From the NCBI GenBank assembly GCA_032622095.1, contig CP136063.1:150033379-150097378 (forward strand): a stretch of DNA of 64,000 nucleotides. The letters run 5' to 3'. This document shows positions 60,795 to 64,000 of this stretch, in pieces (positions within the stretch are counted from its first letter, which is position 1; every line of letters begins with the position of its first letter). Source of the stretch: Siphonodentalium dalli. Lineage: Eukaryota > Mollusca > Scaphopoda > Gadilida > Siphonodentaliidae. The translations under genes and the position numbers were made by a program. The notes beneath the pieces were generated by a model. That model was not told the origin of the DNA, did not search any database, and saw only the letters and a list, made by a program, of their open reading frames with translations.

Positions 60795-61431
60795 TTAAGT
60801 AAAACCAGAGGTCAACACGAAGAGCCATATGAAGTTTAGGATCAATTGGATAAAAAATGTTGGCTGTTGGCATGCCAAAGTATTTAGTCATGCGAAGAGT
60901 AAAATTCAATATGGCTGCCGACAACCATGTTTTTCATTTAAACTCGTTCATATTCAGCTCCCATCCAGAGGTGATCCTAAACATGCCTGTAAAGTTCAAG
61001 ACAATCTCCCAATAAATGTGGCTTGCAGGGTGTGCCGAAAATTCAAATGTGAAATACAAAATGTAATATATTACCCGTAAGTTAGTTCAATGAACATTTT
61101 ACTTAGAGTAATTAGTACTTAGTCCAAAATTGGCAACTACATGTAGTAATTTAAAGTCAGTAAAAATTTTGTTGATAAATATATTTTGAGGGGATCTTAA
61201 ATCTGTGGTTAAGCACAGCCACGAAAACAACAAAATTGACCACAACGAACAAATATGCTATTACAGTAACCCACATTTTTCATCAAAAAGTGAGGTTATT
61301 ATTATGCACGTTCTTTCATTGACTATACAAAACAAGGGTCCTTCGGGGAGAAATGGTAAATCGCAAGACATATATTATCTATATAACAGTACTATTTAGT
61401 TAGTGGAGGACAGAGAACTGACAAGTCTTAA

Positions 61432-61666
61432 CCCTTTCTATACTAAATACTCATTGACGAGTAGTTCCCTTAGGAAATGTTCAGAAAATAAGTTCAACAA
61501 AAGGCCATAGACCCTTCATTGAATATGAATCCTTCTGAACTTGTATTATCTTTTCATTTGTTTCTGGTCTGTTTTTATTACATGAACATCCCTCCAAAAT
61601 GAATAATAGTATATCCAATATATACTTTTGTAACTGGTTGGGAGAATCCTTTTGGTAAAGAAAGGG
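61432..61666. mobile_element. TTAA-type MITE, family 2
   Basis: It starts CCCTTTCTATACTAAATAC after TTAA (61428-61431) and ends TTTGGTAAAGAAAGGG before TTAC. The interior carries the family signature AATGTTCAGAAAATAAG then TTCAACAAAAGGCC. The right flank has one mismatch to TTAA. It stops 25 bp from the donor of the first FAK exon in the window. Confidence 0.75.
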
Positions 61667-61690
61667 TTACATGACATTTTTTGTACTCAC

Positions 61691-61775
61691 ATGCTTCTTC
61701 TAAGAACTTCTCTGTCATGGTTTCCTCATTGTCCTCTTTGCACGTTTTCACTGCAACAGGACCTTGGGACCCATC
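61691..61775 (-). CDS. PTK2: FAK exon: kinase N-lobe, VAVK strand
   Basis: Minus-strand acceptor CAAAG and donor GTGAGT. It encodes DGSQGPVAVKTCKEDNEE then TMTEKFLEEA plus one base. The lysine of VAVK is the ATP-contacting residue (K454 in human FAK) and the EKFLEEA segment is helix C. This is the most 5' FAK exon I find in the window. The donor lies about 25 bp from the end of a TTAA-type MITE (61432-61666). Confidence 0.93.
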
Positions 61776-62589
61776 CTTTGAATGAAATTAGCAAGATTAG
61801 TATGGAAACACCTCAACATGTCTGGAGAATCTTATACAATTCAATTTGTAATTACTTCTCTATTGACTTGACCAAACCAAAAAATGCAGATTTTTCTTGA
61901 CAAACTATTTAGCCATGCCAATTTGCAATTACTGGTCATGGATTAGAATTGTTCAATTAGTCATAAAATGTTCTTCTTTTGACAAAAAAAAAAAACACTA
62001 TATGGAGAGAAATCTTACAACTGGGGCCCCTTGTGAATAATATTTGATCAAAAGTATGAATCTACTCAACTCCTGGCGTAAAAGTCACAGTTTATTCTAG
62101 TGAATAGAAAATAAACTAGAGGTGTGACTGTCCCAATGGGACTATGGATACCCCCCCTGTTTTTAAAATACTAAGATGTTTCACATGTCAGTAAACATTT
62201 AGTTAAAATAATAAAATAACAGTTCCCATTGCAGGTGTACAACCATAACCCTAATCTTAAACCTATTGACCAAAAAATGTAGGAATAAAAGCTTGGACAA
62301 AATTATGTATGTTGCGAAAAAAAATCCAAGTTGAAAAAGGGGAATAACTCCACACAAAAAATGTCGGACAGACATCATAATCGCAAGTGCACAGGTTCCC
62401 ATGGTACTAAATATCAGTGCCAAGATTAAACAAGACAGTCAATGACTGTGGGGGTCGCTCACCAGACTGCAAAGACTGATAAGACTGGGACTCTGGAGAC
62501 CACAACAGTCAGAACTTTTCATAATCACTTTAAAAGAAGTAGATCTATACAGGATATATGGCCAAATTACCAAATGTACACTACTGATC

Positions 62590-62590
<1 letters not shown>

Positions 62591-62625
<35 letters not shown>
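62591..62625. repeat. Poly-C/poly-G homopolymer (35 bases)
   Basis: A run of 35 C on the plus strand. FAK is transcribed from the other strand, so the primary transcript would carry 35 G if transcription spans this point. Shorter G runs occur at 6351-6358, about 32777-32791 and 59050-59061. Assembly length of such runs is often unreliable. Confidence 0.9.
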
Positions 62626-62627
<2 letters not shown>

Positions 62628-64000
62628 CAAGTCCCCTCCCGACTGGGCTCCAGACTCCCAAGTCTTAGGTTGGAATTACACAATTGATATCTCAAACTTT
62701 CCCAATTGTTGGAAATTTCCAATCTCACAAGCGCCTTTTTATAAAATAGACCTGATGGTCCTTGTGAAGGAAGCATATTAAGAAGGAAACTGTCCTATGT
62801 TTCCAGGTTACCCCATTAAAAATATCTGTATCGCAGTCAAACAAGAACATTCCATGCTAAATAAGCCAACTAGTTCTTGGCTCTGCCATACATATTTTAA
62901 GAATTACTATGTTGTGAAATAGTTATGTCTCTGGCAATGCCCTTATTCGACTTTGTGATGCCATTTTCACAAATCTGTCACCCAAGGTAATTTCCTACTA
63001 AATATAAGCAAAATAGGCCATTTCATTCTTGCATAGAAGACGTATGATGAATTACTATGGAGAGAAAGAGTAATGTAGCTGGCCTTGCACCTACTTGACC
63101 TGGTGACCCTGGTTAAACAAATCTGAATCACACATCACCAAAGGAGCCTCAACATTAAATGTGAACTAAATAGAGCTGGTGGTTCTTTCAAAGAACACTT
63201 TTCAAGTTTGCCAAATATGTTCTGGTGAAGTGGTGGGTGTGGGAGAGTTAAATGTCCTGTTGAAAGATTTGAACAATGCATATGATAGATTGATGTTGTA
63301 ATTGGGAATTAGTGACCTCTAGCAGATCTCCAGGAAATGTTTATAAAAATGTCAGACTTCACTTGCAATTTTTAATATTTTGTGGAGTTATGTCCCTGCC
63401 CACATTTGACCCAGTGACCTCATTTGAACAAATCTGAATGTGAGTCACCTAGGCAATATCCACACCAACTATGAACCCATTCGGTCTTATGGTTCCAGAG
63501 GAGAAGTTTAAAGAATTGTTGACGGACGGACGAGGAGTGATGACTATAGCTCCACCAGAGACGTTGTCTCAGGTGAGCCAAAAACTATTGAAATCATAGA
63601 ATGACTCCCCCCCCCCCCACTTTGGATCCCAAAATGCAACAGAAATCAAACTTTTTTAATGGAAGGGGAAGAACTCCATCTTTAATATATAGAGTTATTC
63701 CCCCTGCATTGAAAATAATTTAGCTTTTTACTGCAATCTAGATGACAAAACTCTTTGGCAACTCAATAAAAACAACATGTCCACAGTTTATTATACTGGA
63801 TAAGTTGATAACACAATGTTTTGGAGCTTGCTCTTTCAAATGGTATATAATATGCCATATATTTTATATAATGTAATCTGGGTGTTAAAAAATTAAGTAG
63901 TTTACTATTTTATATTCATTTTAGTCTATATAATTAATTTTGAGAAAACAAATTACATCTCATTGAACAAATCTGCTAATTCCACCCCCTCAACCCATGG

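Noticed and set aside
62439-62776. Polyproline or polyglycine proteins around 62.6 kb
   Set aside because: They are translations of a 35-base C homopolymer inside a dispersed repeat, with no other coding evidence.

Overview
The window looks like nuclear DNA of a metazoan, most likely a lophotrochozoan and probably a bivalve mollusc. It is AT-rich and intron-rich, and crowded with short inverted-repeat transposons and degenerate dispersed repeats that end in GACG/CGTC tetranucleotide runs. Two animal genes can be read exon by exon. Both have consensus GT/AG boundaries and compatible phases. The species call is inference; no marker settles it.

Gene layout. On the plus strand, about 2.1-8.4 kb holds the last five coding exons and 3' UTR of a gene whose arginine-rich C-terminus resembles the nuclear m6A reader YTHDC1. 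On the minus strand, about 61.8 kb down to 19.1 kb holds 14 coding exons of focal adhesion kinase (FAK/PTK2). They run from the VAVK strand of the kinase domain, through the catalytic loop, activation loop and proline-rich linker, to the stop codon after the FAT domain. The FERM half of FAK must lie beyond base 64000. The genes are tail to tail, with about 10.7 kb of repeats between them.

Mobile DNA. A 6277-bp hAT transposon (27695-33971) has 15-bp terminal repeats, an exact 8-bp target duplication and a two-exon, uninterrupted BED-finger transposase, so it may be autonomous. A 3023-bp Gypsy-type LTR element (50897-53919) has two 291-bp LTRs that look identical by eye and a 5-bp target duplication. 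Its gag is frameshifted and it has lost RNase H and most of integrase. A decayed LINE reverse transcriptase lies at about 46.8-47.9 kb. Smaller families include three TTAA-flanked (piggyBac-like) MITE families, two short non-autonomous hAT-like elements, and double-palindrome foldback elements with 8-bp target duplications. Several elements sit inside others, and target sites can be rebuilt from the interrupted older repeat.

The most unusual observation concerns two consecutive FAK exons (49143-49222 and 44917-45446). Each is followed by a tandem minisatellite whose unit contains the last 12-14 bases of that exon plus its 5' splice site. The larger array carries about 31 extra donor-like sites in 49-bp units, most reading GTAAGTAT, which can pair with the 5' end of U1 snRNA.

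Stretches where I see nothing specific beyond AT-rich or degenerate sequence: 873-2098, 2810-3419, 5301-6202, 6918-7347, 8715-9582, 9845-11424, 15766-18721, 19296-19570, 23709-24204, 28000-29347 and 31040-32285 (inside the hAT element), 38600-39056, 41112-41710, 45447-46819, 47869-48177, 54100-55139, 56466-56954 and 63590-64000.
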